From contig NZ_CP063117.1 of the NCBI RefSeq assembly GCF_014931375.1, forward strand, positions 248,001-312,000: a stretch of DNA of 64,000 bases. Direction: 5' to 3'. The DNA comes from Haemophilus parainfluenzae. Its GTDB lineage: Bacteria > Pseudomonadota > Gammaproteobacteria > Enterobacterales > Pasteurellaceae. The translations under genes and the position numbers were made by a program. The first letter of the stretch is position 1. Each line of letters begins with the position of its first letter. Positions 40,724-49,486 of the stretch are shown here, piece after piece. A model generated the notes under the pieces. It was not told where the DNA came from and ran no database searches. It saw only the letters and a list, made by a program, of their open reading frames with translations.

Positions 40724-43069
40724 ATGACCAAAAAATCTTTTAAAAAAGCGGATCCAAATTATCAAAAAGAATTAGCCAAATATGGTAATCCGATCCCAAG
40801 CAGAGACTACATTCTGCAAATCATCCGTGAAAATAATGCCCCGATGAGTCGGGAAGAAATTCTGACCGCACTTTCAATTAAAAGTGATGAACAACAAGAA
40901 GCCATGCGCCGCCGCTTGCGCGCCATGGAGAATGATGGACAATTAGTTTTCACTAAACGTAAATGCTATGCCTTGCCTGAAAAATTAGATTTATTCAAAG
41001 GCATGGTCATTGGCCATCGCGAAGGCTATGGCTTTTTACAAGTCGAAGGTAAAAAAGAGGATCTCTTTATTCCTAATCACCAAATGCAACGTGTAATGCA
41101 CGGTGATTTTGTATTAGCCCAACCTGCAGGCTTAGATCGCCGTGGTCGTCGCGAAGTCCGCATTGTTCGCGTACTTGAAAGTCGCAAAAAACAAATTGTC
41201 GGCCGTTTCTTCTTAGAAAATGGTTTTAGCTATGTGGTGCCTGATGACAGTCGTATCGGACGAGATATTTTAGTCCCTAATGAACACCGCAATGGAGCAC
41301 GAATGGGGCAAGTTGTCGTGGTTGAATTGCAGGAACGCTCTGCCTCCTTTACTCAACCAGTTGGCATCATCACCGAAATTCTGGGTGACAATATGGCAAA
41401 AGGGATGGAAGTGGAGATTGCTCTTCGTAATCATGACATTCCTCACCAATTCCCAAGTGCGGTCGAAAAATACGTTAAAAAATTCACGGAAGAAGTGCCT
41501 GAAGAAGCAAAAAAAGGCCGTGTAGATTTACGCAATCTGCCACTGGTTACCATTGATGGCGAAGACGCACGCGATTTTGATGATGCCGTATATTGCGAAA
41601 AAAGCGGTAAAGGCTGGAAACTTTGGGTGGCAATTGCCGATGTCAGCTATTATGTGCGTTTACGTTCTGCACTAGACACTGAAGCCTATAACCGAGGTAA
41701 CTCCGTTTACTTCCCAAATCGTGTCGTGCCAATGCTGCCAGAGATTTTATCAAACGGATTATGTTCACTGAATCCACAAGTTGATCGCTTGTGTATGGTG
41801 TGTGAAATGCACATCTCCGCAAAAGGTAAACTCACCGATTATCGTTTTTATGAAGCAGTAATGAACTCCCATGCACGTTTAACCTACACGAAAGTCGCGG
41901 CAATTTTAGATGGTGATGATGAGCTCCGCACCCGTTATCAAGGGCTTGTGCCACATTTAGAAGAATTGCATCACCTCTATCAAGCGTTACTCAATGCACG
42001 CAAACAACGTGGTGCCATCGATTTTGAAACCATCGAAACCAAATTTATTTTCAATGCCATGGGACGAATTGATCGCATTGAACCCGTTGCGCGAAATGAT
42101 GCTCACAAAATCATTGAAGAATGCATGATTCTTGCGAATATTGCAGCGGCAAACTTTATGGAAAAACATAAAGAGCCAGCACTCTATCGTATTCATGCCA
42201 CACCGAGCGAAGAAAAACTGACGTCTTTCCGTGCATTTTTAGGTGAATGTGGCTTAAGCCTTGAAGGCGGCATGAAACCGACCACAAAAGATTATGCGAA
42301 ATTATTAGAGCAAGTGAAAGATCGTCCGGATCACGAACTCATTCAAACCATGTTACTTCGCTCATTAAGCCAAGCGGTTTATCATGCGGATAATATCGGC
42401 CACTTTGGTTTGGCATTAGAGGAATATGCACACTTCACTTCCCCGATTCGTCGTTATCCGGATTTAACCCTTCATCGTGGGATTAAGTATTTATTAGCGA
42501 AAGAAAAAGGCGCTAAACGTAAAACCACAGATACTGGCGGCTATCACTATTCCTTTGATGAAATGGATTTGTTAGGCGATCACTGCTCGATGACAGAACG
42601 CCGTGCCGATGATGCCACTCGCGAAGTAGCAGATTGGCTGAAATGTGAATATATGCAAGATCACGTGGGCGCTGAATTTAGCGGAGTGATCTCATCTGTA
42701 ACCGGTTTTGGCTTATTCGTACGTTTAGATGATTTATTCATTGACGGCTTAGTCCATATTTCCACTTTAGATAACGACTACTATCAATTTGATGCGGCAA
42801 AACAACGTTTAATCGGTGAAAATAGTGGTATGATCTACCGCCTTGGCGATAAAGTCAAAATTCGCGTGGTCGCCGTTCATTTAGAACAAAAAATGGTAGA
42901 TTTCAGTTTAGTCGAAAGTGCCAGAAAACCACGTCGTGTGGGAAAAACGGCGAAACAAAAAGCGAAAAAAGTCTTTAAGGAACTGCCACCTAAAGCGTCA
43001 AAAAAACGTAAAAGTGCGATTAAAAATAAAGATGTATCGAAGAAACCGACGAGAAAACGGAAGAAATAA
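40724..43069 (+). CDS. rnr: Ribonuclease R
   Basis: RNase R is a 3'-5' exoribonuclease that degrades structured RNA. The 781-residue protein has an N-terminal winged helix ([27 protein letters not shown], in part), cold-shock domains and the RNB catalytic domain with [16 protein letters not shown] (metal-binding Asp residues) at about residue 275. [16 protein letters not shown] follows, then an S1 domain ([19 protein letters not shown]) and a Lys-rich tail. rlmB follows after 16 bases, as in many Gammaproteobacteria. Confidence 0.98.
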   Translation: MTKKSFKKADPNYQKELAKYGNPIPSRDYILQIIRENNAPMSREEILTALSIKSDEQQEAMRRRLRAMENDGQLVFTKRKCYALPEKLDLFKGMVIGHREGYGFLQVEGKKEDLFIPNHQMQRVMHGDFVLAQPAGLDRRGRREVRIVRVLESRKKQIVGRFFLENGFSYVVPDDSRIGRDILVPNEHRNGARMGQVVVVELQERSASFTQPVGIITEILGDNMAKGMEVEIALRNHDIPHQFPSAVEKYVKKFTEEVPEEAKKGRVDLRNLPLVTIDGEDARDFDDAVYCEKSGKGWKLWVAIADVSYYVRLRSALDTEAYNRGNSVYFPNRVVPMLPEILSNGLCSLNPQVDRLCMVCEMHISAKGKLTDYRFYEAVMNSHARLTYTKVAAILDGDDELRTRYQGLVPHLEELHHLYQALLNARKQRGAIDFETIETKFIFNAMGRIDRIEPVARNDAHKIIEECMILANIAAANFMEKHKEPALYRIHATPSEEKLTSFRAFLGECGLSLEGGMKPTTKDYAKLLEQVKDRPDHELIQTMLLRSLSQAVYHADNIGHFGLALEEYAHFTSPIRRYPDLTLHRGIKYLLAKEKGAKRKTTDTGGYHYSFDEMDLLGDHCSMTERRADDATREVADWLKCEYMQDHVGAEFSGVISSVTGFGLFVRLDDLFIDGLVHISTLDNDYYQFDAAKQRLIGENSGMIYRLGDKVKIRVVAVHLEQKMVDFSLVESARKPRRVGKTAKQKAKKVFKELPPKASKKRKSAIKNKDVSKKPTRKRKK

Positions 43070-43085
43070 TAAATAAGAGAACCCT

Positions 43086-43826
43086 ATGTCAGAAAATATC
43101 TATGGTATCCATGCTGTAAACAGCATTTTAGCAAATAGCCCTGAGCGTTTAATTGAAGTATTTGTGCTGAAAGGCCGTGAAGATAAACGCCTGCAGCCCT
43201 TACTCAATGAGCTCTATGCTTTAGGCATTGCGGTGCAATTTGTAAACCGTCAAACATTAGATAAAAAATCCAACGGTGAAGTGCATCAAGGTGTGATTGC
43301 TCGTGTGCAAGAAGCAAAAGAGCTGAATGAACATGATCTGGATGAACTTCTTACTCGTAAACAAAATCCACTTTTATTGGTGCTTGATGGTGTGACGGAT
43401 CCCCATAACCTGGGCGCCTGCTTACGTACTGCAGATGCTGCTGGAGTGAGCGCTGTTATCGTACCCAAAGATAAATCCGCTCAACTCACTTCTATCGCAC
43501 GTAAAGTGGCTTGCGGTGCTGCGGAGACTGTGCCATTAATTCGCGTAACCAATTTAGCGCGTACTTTGCGAGATCTACAACAAAATCATAATATTTGGGT
43601 AGTAGGTACGGCTGGCGAAGCAACAGAAACCATTTATCAGAGCAAACTTACGGGTTCTCTTGCCTTAGTGATGGGGGCCGAAGGTGAAGGCATGCGCCGT
43701 CTTACTCGTGAGCATTGCGATCAACTCATTAGTATTCCAATGGCGGGCTCAGTGTCATCCCTGAATGTTTCCGTTGCAACAGGTGTATGTTTATTTGAAA
43801 TTGTGAGACAACGTCTTGCAGCCTAA
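43086..43826 (+). CDS. rlmB: 23S rRNA (guanosine-2251 2'-O)-methyltransferase RlmB
   Basis: RlmB methylates G2251 in the ribosomal P-loop. The 246-residue SpoU-family protein has an N-terminal substrate-binding domain ([15 protein letters not shown]). The knotted methyltransferase domain has [35 protein letters not shown] and [19 protein letters not shown]. It is cotranscribed with rnr. Confidence 0.98.
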   Translation: MSENIYGIHAVNSILANSPERLIEVFVLKGREDKRLQPLLNELYALGIAVQFVNRQTLDKKSNGEVHQGVIARVQEAKELNEHDLDELLTRKQNPLLLVLDGVTDPHNLGACLRTADAAGVSAVIVPKDKSAQLTSIARKVACGAAETVPLIRVTNLARTLRDLQQNHNIWVVGTAGEATETIYQSKLTGSLALVMGAEGEGMRRLTREHCDQLISIPMAGSVSSLNVSVATGVCLFEIVRQRLAA

Positions 43827-43857
43827 AAATGCGTGAAAAAACGACCGCACTTGATAT

Positions 43858-43891
43858 AAAAAATGCCGATAAATCATTGTCAGCATTTTTG
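43858..43891. terminator. Bidirectional terminator between rlmB and brnQ
   Basis: AAAATGC.GATAA and TTGTC.GCATTTTT pair across ATCA with one mismatch (T-G pair included), between two convergent genes. Confidence 0.65.
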
Positions 43892-45193
43892 TTATTTTGA
43901 AATCGTTTTCCCGAATATCATGGAAAGCACTAAAGTACATAATGCGGGCACAAGCCACGCAAGCCCTTGTGAATAGAGCGGGAAATGAGTCATGATTTGA
44001 TGTAACCCTTCCGGCAACATATCCAAGTTTTTCAGGCTATCAATCAAACTAAAACAAACCGTTACTAAAATGGTCACGTAATAGCTCAATCGAATAGAAG
44101 GCAATTTATTACGCACAAGCTGTAAAACCACCAACATAATCGCCATTGGGTAAATCAACAACAAGGCAGGAATCGTCACTCGGAGTAATTTTGTTAAGCC
44201 ATATTGTGAAATGATTGTCGTCATGGCAGTGAAGAAAACAATCCAGAATGGATAAGAAAAACGTGTCGAAAACTTAGAGAAATAATCACCACACGCACTG
44301 GTTACGCCCACTAATGTGGTTAAACTTGCTAAAGTAATAATACCCGCCATAATCCAGGTTCCTGCCATGCCAAATAAACTGTTCACATAACGAGAGAAAA
44401 TTTGTCCGCCATTTGTTGCGCCTTGTGCCACCGCATCAGAAGTCGCCCCTAAGTAGAATAAGGCAAAATACAAGCAGCCTAATAAAATGACTGAGACAAA
44501 ACCCGCTGAAATCGTATATTGAACAATCTTTTGTGGATTGGTCACATTTTTTGCAGATAACGCCCGTGCAACAATGCCACCAAAGGCAATCGCTGCCAGT
44601 ACATCCATCGTTTGATAACCACTAATTAAGCCTGTGGTTAATGCTGAATTCTCGGCATACGCCTGCGACGGAGCAACAATGTCAGAAAGAGGTGAAACAA
44701 AAACCGTGATCCCAACAACGAGTAATAATACCAACAATGCCGGCGTCATCACTTCACCCACTGTTGAAATAATGGTACTTGGGCGAATCATGAATCCCAT
44801 CGCGATAATATTAAAGATCACAGAGAAAATAAGACGTGTCGTCGCACTATCTTCAACGAGCCCCAATGGTAACCATGCCATTTCATAAGCAACATTGGTA
44901 ATTCGAGGCATCGCAAAGGTTGAACCGATGACTAAATAAAGAATAGTTAAAAAGGATACGCCTGCCCATTTGGGCAAGTCCTTAGTCAGTTCTTCGCCAC
45001 GTCCTAACACTGACACAACAACCAATGTAATAAATGGCATGAGTACGCCTGTTATCACAAACCCTAGCGAAGCCGTTGCCCAATGATTGCCTGCGGAGTA
45101 CCCCTCCATCGGTGGGAAAATAATATTTCCCGCGCCTAAAAATAAAGCAAAAATCATCATACCTAGTACGATGATGTCTTTTTTTGAAAACAT
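43892..45193 (-). CDS. brnQ: Branched-chain amino acid transporter BrnQ
   Basis: BrnQ is a sodium-coupled Leu/Ile/Val carrier of the LIVCS family. I start at ATG 45193 (MFSKKDIIVLG, 433 residues), where family members begin; the 34 codons upstream are AT-rich and unlike a protein N-terminus. About 12 membrane segments are present, with ALFLGAGNIIFPPMEGYSAG and DVLAAIAFGGIVARAL as family motifs. It diverges from nhaA; a CRP site lies between them. Both transporters use ion gradients, but no functional tie is known. Confidence 0.95.
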   Translation of the reverse strand: MFSKKDIIVLGMMIFALFLGAGNIIFPPMEGYSAGNHWATASLGFVITGVLMPFITLVVVSVLGRGEELTKDLPKWAGVSFLTILYLVIGSTFAMPRITNVAYEMAWLPLGLVEDSATTRLIFSVIFNIIAMGFMIRPSTIISTVGEVMTPALLVLLLVVGITVFVSPLSDIVAPSQAYAENSALTTGLISGYQTMDVLAAIAFGGIVARALSAKNVTNPQKIVQYTISAGFVSVILLGCLYFALFYLGATSDAVAQGATNGGQIFSRYVNSLFGMAGTWIMAGIITLASLTTLVGVTSACGDYFSKFSTRFSYPFWIVFFTAMTTIISQYGLTKLLRVTIPALLLIYPMAIMLVVLQLVRNKLPSIRLSYYVTILVTVCFSLIDSLKNLDMLPEGLHQIMTHFPLYSQGLAWLVPALCTLVLSMIFGKTISK

Positions 45194-45268
45194 AAGTATT
45201 CTCGAATAAATAAATCTTAAGGATTTTACTATTAAATTGTTTTTTATTCCAAAAATGAAAATAATTTT

Positions 45269-45284
45269 TGTGAAATAGATCACG
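45269..45284. promoter_or_regulatory. CRP site between brnQ and nhaA
   Basis: TGTGA-AATAGA-TCACG matches the CRP consensus at nine of ten core positions. It lies 76 bases before the brnQ start and about 110 before nhaA, so brnQ is the more likely target. Confidence 0.65.
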
Positions 45285-45349
45285 AAATCTATCACATCTC
45301 GATTAAATCACACATTATCCATAGCCTATTTTCCCTAAATTAGTAAATT

Positions 45350-45358
45350 TGTGATAAT
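45350..45358 (+). promoter_or_regulatory. Extended -10 promoter of nhaA
   Basis: TG-T-GATAAT is an extended -10 element, about 40 bases before the nhaA start. No good -35 is visible. Confidence 0.5.
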
Positions 45359-45395
45359 ATCCAGCCTTTATTATTACTTTTTTAGGAGAGAATGA

Positions 45396-46583
45396 ATGAA
45401 TAAACTGAGTTTGATTCAACAAATTCAGCGTTTTTTCAAATTGGAATCAGCTGGCGGAATTTTATTACTTTTTTCAGCAGTAGTCGCAATGCTATTAGCC
45501 AATTCACCGCTCAATCAAAACTATAACGACTTTTTAAACTTACCAGTCAGCATTCAAGTCGGTACCTTTTCTATCGATAAAACCTTAATTCACTGGATCA
45601 ACGATGGTTTTATGGCGGTATTCTTTGTTTTAGTGGGAATGGAAGTCAAAAGAGAATTATTTGAGGGCTCCCTTTCAAGCTATCAACAAGCGGTTTTCCC
45701 TGCCATTGCTGCAGTTGGCGGAATGGTTATTCCTGCCTTGGTTTATATTTTTATCGCCCAACAAGATCCCGCTTTAGCCGATGGCTGGGCAATCCCAATG
45801 GCAACCGACATTGCCTTTGCACTCGGTATCATGGCGTTATTAAGTAAACAAGTGCCACTCCCACTAAAAATCTTTTTACTTGCTTTAGCCATCATTGATG
45901 ACTTAGGTGCCATTGTCGTTATTGCACTGTTTTTCTCACACGGATTAAGTGTACAAGCACTTATCTTTGCTGCGGTTGCTATTGTTGTACTTATCGCATT
46001 AAACCGCTTTAAAGTGACCGCACTTTGTGTCTATATGGTAGTGGGAACAATCTTATGGGCTTCGGTATTAAAATCAGGTGTGCATGCTACCCTTGCAGGG
46101 GTTATCATCGGATTTTGTATTCCATTGAAAGGCAAAAATGGCGAAACACCATTACACGACTTTGAGCACATTCTTGCCCCTTGGTCATCCTTTGTGATCC
46201 TGCCATTATTTGCATTTGCCAATGCAGGTGTAAGCTTTGATGGCATTGATCTCAGCATGCTGACATCTCCATTATTGCTCGCGATTTCTCTTGGCTTAAT
46301 TATCGGAAAACCACTCGGCGTATTTGGTTTCAGTTATCTTTCCGTTAAACTTGGCATTGCAAAACTTCCACAAGGCATCAACTTTAAACAAATTTTTGCC
46401 GTAGCAATTTTGTGTGGTATCGGCTTCACCATGTCAATGTTCTTAGCCAGCCTTGCCTTCAATGCTGATGCCGGTGAAAGCATTAACGCCCTTTCTCGAT
46501 TAGGGATCTTATTAGGCTCCACTGTTTCTGCGATTTTGGGGTATATGGCGTTAAAAGCGACTACCGCGAAAAATAAAGGGTAA
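45396..46583 (+). CDS. nhaA: Na+/H+ antiporter NhaA
   Basis: NhaA exports sodium in exchange for protons. The 395-residue protein has about 12 membrane segments, [24 protein letters not shown] near the start, and the ion-binding double-Asp motif [32 protein letters not shown] and [14 protein letters not shown] are also present. AGGAG lies seven bases before the start. The glycosyltransferase gene begins only eight bases later and is probably cotranscribed. Confidence 0.98.
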   Translation: MNKLSLIQQIQRFFKLESAGGILLLFSAVVAMLLANSPLNQNYNDFLNLPVSIQVGTFSIDKTLIHWINDGFMAVFFVLVGMEVKRELFEGSLSSYQQAVFPAIAAVGGMVIPALVYIFIAQQDPALADGWAIPMATDIAFALGIMALLSKQVPLPLKIFLLALAIIDDLGAIVVIALFFSHGLSVQALIFAAVAIVVLIALNRFKVTALCVYMVVGTILWASVLKSGVHATLAGVIIGFCIPLKGKNGETPLHDFEHILAPWSSFVILPLFAFANAGVSFDGIDLSMLTSPLLLAISLGLIIGKPLGVFGFSYLSVKLGIAKLPQGINFKQIFAVAILCGIGFTMSMFLASLAFNADAGESINALSRLGILLGSTVSAILGYMALKATTAKNKG

Positions 46584-46591
46584 TCAAAACG

Positions 46592-48124
46592 ATGGAAAAA
46601 CTAACCTGTTATGTGATTTATGCTTCTGAAAAAATAGAGAGGCTGAGTCATTTTTTACAATGTGCCTCTGACTCTCATGTTGTTCCTATTTCTGCAGTAA
46701 CTAAAGAACAGGTTAGCTTACTCGGTAATTCTTCAGCCTTATTTAATTTAAAGAAAGCAGAAGAACTACTTGATCGGACTCCCAATAACAAAGAAATTGC
46801 CCACACGCTATCTCATATTCAGTGCTGGAAGACAATTGCTGAAAATAAACAGCTACAAGATAATGATTTTGCTTTAATTGCTGAAAGTGAAATACAACCT
46901 GTTGAAAACTTCATTCAGCATACTATCCATTATGCCAATAAATATTCCTCTTACGGAATTATCAAATTACAGCGCGATGGTGAAACTCCTGCTTGTGAAC
47001 GCCTATACCAAGCTAGTGATGAGCCGAATGCATTAATCTATGGTGATACAAATCAGTACAACTATGGTTGTTCGCTTTATCTCATCCGCAAAGATGTCGC
47101 AAAAAAATTAACCGTACTTTTAAGTGAAACAAAACCCTACTGGCTTGCAGATCAATTTACTGCATTCCATGAACCTCAAAATATTGCTCAAGCACGTTAT
47201 CTATTGGGGAAAAATCCAAGACAAAAACAACAAGATAAAGTTGAAAATCCACTATTTAGTATCATTGTACCAATCTATAATGTTGAACGTTACCTCGAGC
47301 AATGTATTGAATCTGTCTTAGCGCAAGATTATCAAAATTATGAACTTATTTTAGTTGATGATGGTTCACCAGATAATTCTATCGACATTTGCGCCAAATA
47401 TGCTAAACAATATTCTAATATTGTTTTTATCCATAAAATTAACGGTGGAGTATCCGACGCAAGAAATGCAGGCATTCAAATTGCTCGAGGAGAGTATTTA
47501 ATGTTTTTAGATAGTGATGATTATTGGGAAGGAACAACTGTTCTCTCTGATTTACAAAAGATAATTACTGAAAATAATCCCGATATTATCTTCAATTATA
47601 TGAGCAGTATCTATCCTGACAAAATTGTAAACCATTACATCAACCGAGATAAGCTAATAGGTTCTTTTAGGGAAGACTTTCAAGGTCTTTATCAAGATGG
47701 AATTTATCTTGGGTTCCCCTTTACAAAAACAATAAAAAGAGAATTAATTTTAAAAAACCACCTCTTTTTTATAAAAGGACGATCTTTTGAAGATGTGGCA
47801 TGGAGTTTTTTTCTTACTAAATATATTAGTAGTTATGCGATTTATAAAAACTGCTTTTATATGTATAGAAGAGAAAGAAAAGGTTCAATTAGTTCTGTTG
47901 CGACCTCTAAAAATCAAGTAAGTCTATTTCAAAATCTATCTGATGTAATAACTGAAATAGAAAATATGAAACTCAACAATGAGTTGTTGCCTGGATTTAA
48001 AAAATATGTAGATGATATTTATGGATATGTAATGACATGCTATGAACTACTGCCAGAGAATGAAAAAGTAGATTTTCTTAATTTGAAAGAAAAATACGAA
48101 AAAGAATTTAATGCTTTGTGGTAA
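46592..48124 (+). CDS. Fused glycosyltransferase: GT25-like N-terminus, GT2 C-terminus
   Basis: This 510-residue protein joins two transferase domains. Residues 1 to about 210 resemble GT25 lipooligosaccharide transferases, with the family pattern KEIAHTLSHIQCWKTI. The acidic metal motif, normally EDD, reads AESE (in FALIAESEIQP), so this domain may be inactive. After a short linker, a GT2 domain begins with FSIIVPIYNVERYLEQCIES and has VDDGSPDN, GGVSDARNAG and an intact DSDD motif (FLDSDDYW). No membrane segment is visible. It lies eight bases after nhaA and converges on the DUF2827 gene. The AT content looks higher than in its neighbours, and it has no uptake core. Confidence 0.85.
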   Translation: MEKLTCYVIYASEKIERLSHFLQCASDSHVVPISAVTKEQVSLLGNSSALFNLKKAEELLDRTPNNKEIAHTLSHIQCWKTIAENKQLQDNDFALIAESEIQPVENFIQHTIHYANKYSSYGIIKLQRDGETPACERLYQASDEPNALIYGDTNQYNYGCSLYLIRKDVAKKLTVLLSETKPYWLADQFTAFHEPQNIAQARYLLGKNPRQKQQDKVENPLFSIIVPIYNVERYLEQCIESVLAQDYQNYELILVDDGSPDNSIDICAKYAKQYSNIVFIHKINGGVSDARNAGIQIARGEYLMFLDSDDYWEGTTVLSDLQKIITENNPDIIFNYMSSIYPDKIVNHYINRDKLIGSFREDFQGLYQDGIYLGFPFTKTIKRELILKNHLFFIKGRSFEDVAWSFFLTKYISSYAIYKNCFYMYRRERKGSISSVATSKNQVSLFQNLSDVITEIENMKLNNELLPGFKKYVDDIYGYVMTCYELLPENEKVDFLNLKEKYEKEFNALW

Positions 48125-48175
48125 ATATTATAGATAAACACACTATTAATACTAATTAAGATTTATAAGTTGAAT

Positions 48176-48210
48176 AAAAAATCCCTTAGTGCTCACTGAG
48201 GGATTTTTAC
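48176..48210. terminator. Bidirectional terminator between the two glycosyltransferase genes
   Basis: AAAAATCCCTTAGT-GCTC-ACTGAGGGATTTTT forms a long stem between the convergent GT25-GT2 and DUF2827 genes, with T-runs on both strands (arms written apart). Confidence 0.9.
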
Positions 48211-48215
48211 AAGTC

Positions 48216-49355
48216 TTATTCAGAAAACAACCGCTTGATCTCTTTCTCGTACAAATAAATATTCACAGGATTAGTTGGTAATTGAGAATCCAAATATTCA
48301 TTTGCTCTTTTCACATATTCTTCATGATGCTTATCATGGTTATCAATCACATCAAGCAACACTTTTGCACCTTCAAATGCGTCAAACTGATCGTAGTAAT
48401 ACCCCACGCCTTTAGGGATAAGTTTTGAATTATGAATAAATGGATAGCCACCATACAAAGCATCATTGTAAGCATAATTCAAACCATTTTCCCACTGATG
48501 ACTTAGCACAATATCTACATAGCGAGTAAGAAAATCAGGCATTTGATAACGCCCTTCTACCGTCATCACCCCATTTTTAACAAGATTAGTTCGACCTATA
48601 AAATTGAAAAAGGTTGGATTATCTTTTTTATCGTAGGTGTTGCACATATAGACGTTTTTAATTTTCTCAGGAGCTTCACGATAGGCCTGTTCAGCAATTA
48701 ACACTGGTGTAAAACACGTTTTTACAATGTTAATATTGGCTTCAAAAGAAGCTATACGCTTAGCTTTTTTCTCAGTATCTGGTTTATACCCAAAAGTAAG
48801 ATTATGCTTCTCTTTGATTCGCTTAATCACCTGATCACAGAATACCGGCGACCAAATTGCAGGCACCACATAAGCAGGACAACGATACATAATGGAAAAA
48901 TAAGATTTACAGGTATTCTCATGCTGTGGGATCATCCATACAGAATCAAATAACGTACCATTAAACACTCTTCCTGCTTTCTTATCAAAGAGGAAATTTT
49001 CCATATCCATAATAAAGTCATTGCCCATTTTATAGCAAACAACTTTACCACCATGCTGATGCATTCGAGTAACTTGATGAGGTTCAATCACTAATGTCCC
49101 CTCAATCAATACGTCTAATTGATCAATTACATCCTCAATATAAGCGTATTTCAAATTTAATCCATCAAGCATAAACCCTTCTGGAGGTGTAGTGCGCTTT
49201 TCTGGTCCCCAAGAAACCAGAATAACATCTTCTACAATTGACGAATGTTGAAATAAATGAAAAAGATGAATGACATTTTGATTTGCGCCGTTTGCCCAAA
49301 TATCCGTAACCTTCGCCTCTAAATTAAACGTAATTCCAATTTTATATTTACGCAT
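48216..49355 (-). CDS. DUF2827-like putative glycosyltransferase
   Basis: This 379-residue cytoplasmic protein resembles DUF2827 proteins, which are annotated as putative O-antigen glycosyltransferases. It looks like a GT-B two-lobed protein: N-terminal KIGITFNLEAKVTDIWANGANQN (in part); a central GKVVCYKMGNDF; and the C-terminal lobe with SHQWENGLNYAYNDALYGGYPFIHNS, then PKGVGYYYDQFDAFEGA (parts), as in nucleotide-sugar-binding regions. GAGGA lies eight bases before the ATG. It is on the same strand as, and directly downstream of, the trimeric autotransporter. Modification of that adhesin is a testable guess; a role in lipooligosaccharide is the alternative. Confidence 0.7.
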   Translation of the reverse strand: MRKYKIGITFNLEAKVTDIWANGANQNVIHLFHLFQHSSIVEDVILVSWGPEKRTTPPEGFMLDGLNLKYAYIEDVIDQLDVLIEGTLVIEPHQVTRMHQHGGKVVCYKMGNDFIMDMENFLFDKKAGRVFNGTLFDSVWMIPQHENTCKSYFSIMYRCPAYVVPAIWSPVFCDQVIKRIKEKHNLTFGYKPDTEKKAKRIASFEANINIVKTCFTPVLIAEQAYREAPEKIKNVYMCNTYDKKDNPTFFNFIGRTNLVKNGVMTVEGRYQMPDFLTRYVDIVLSHQWENGLNYAYNDALYGGYPFIHNSKLIPKGVGYYYDQFDAFEGAKVLLDVIDNHDKHHEEYVKRANEYLDSQLPTNPVNIYLYEKEIKRLFSE

Positions 49356-49436
49356 ATTCTTTTTCCTCTTCTATTATTTAAGTCATCTAAAAGTGCGGTC
49401 AAAAATAGAACTATTTTTAAATGGCTTAAATAATAA

Positions 49437-49470
49437 AAATCACTCGGATATTCCTACCCGAGTGATTTGT
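49437..49470 (-). terminator. Terminator after the trimeric autotransporter gene
   Basis: On the minus strand, AAATCACTCGG-GTAGGAATA-CCGAGTGATTT is followed by TTATTATTT. It separates the adhesin from the DUF2827 gene. Confidence 0.88.
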
Positions 49471-49486
49471 CTAGTCTAGTAAGTGA

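Noticed and set aside
45194..45295. Longer brnQ start with 34 extra codons.
   Set aside because: The added segment is AT-rich, overlaps the CRP site, and family members begin at MFSKKDI.
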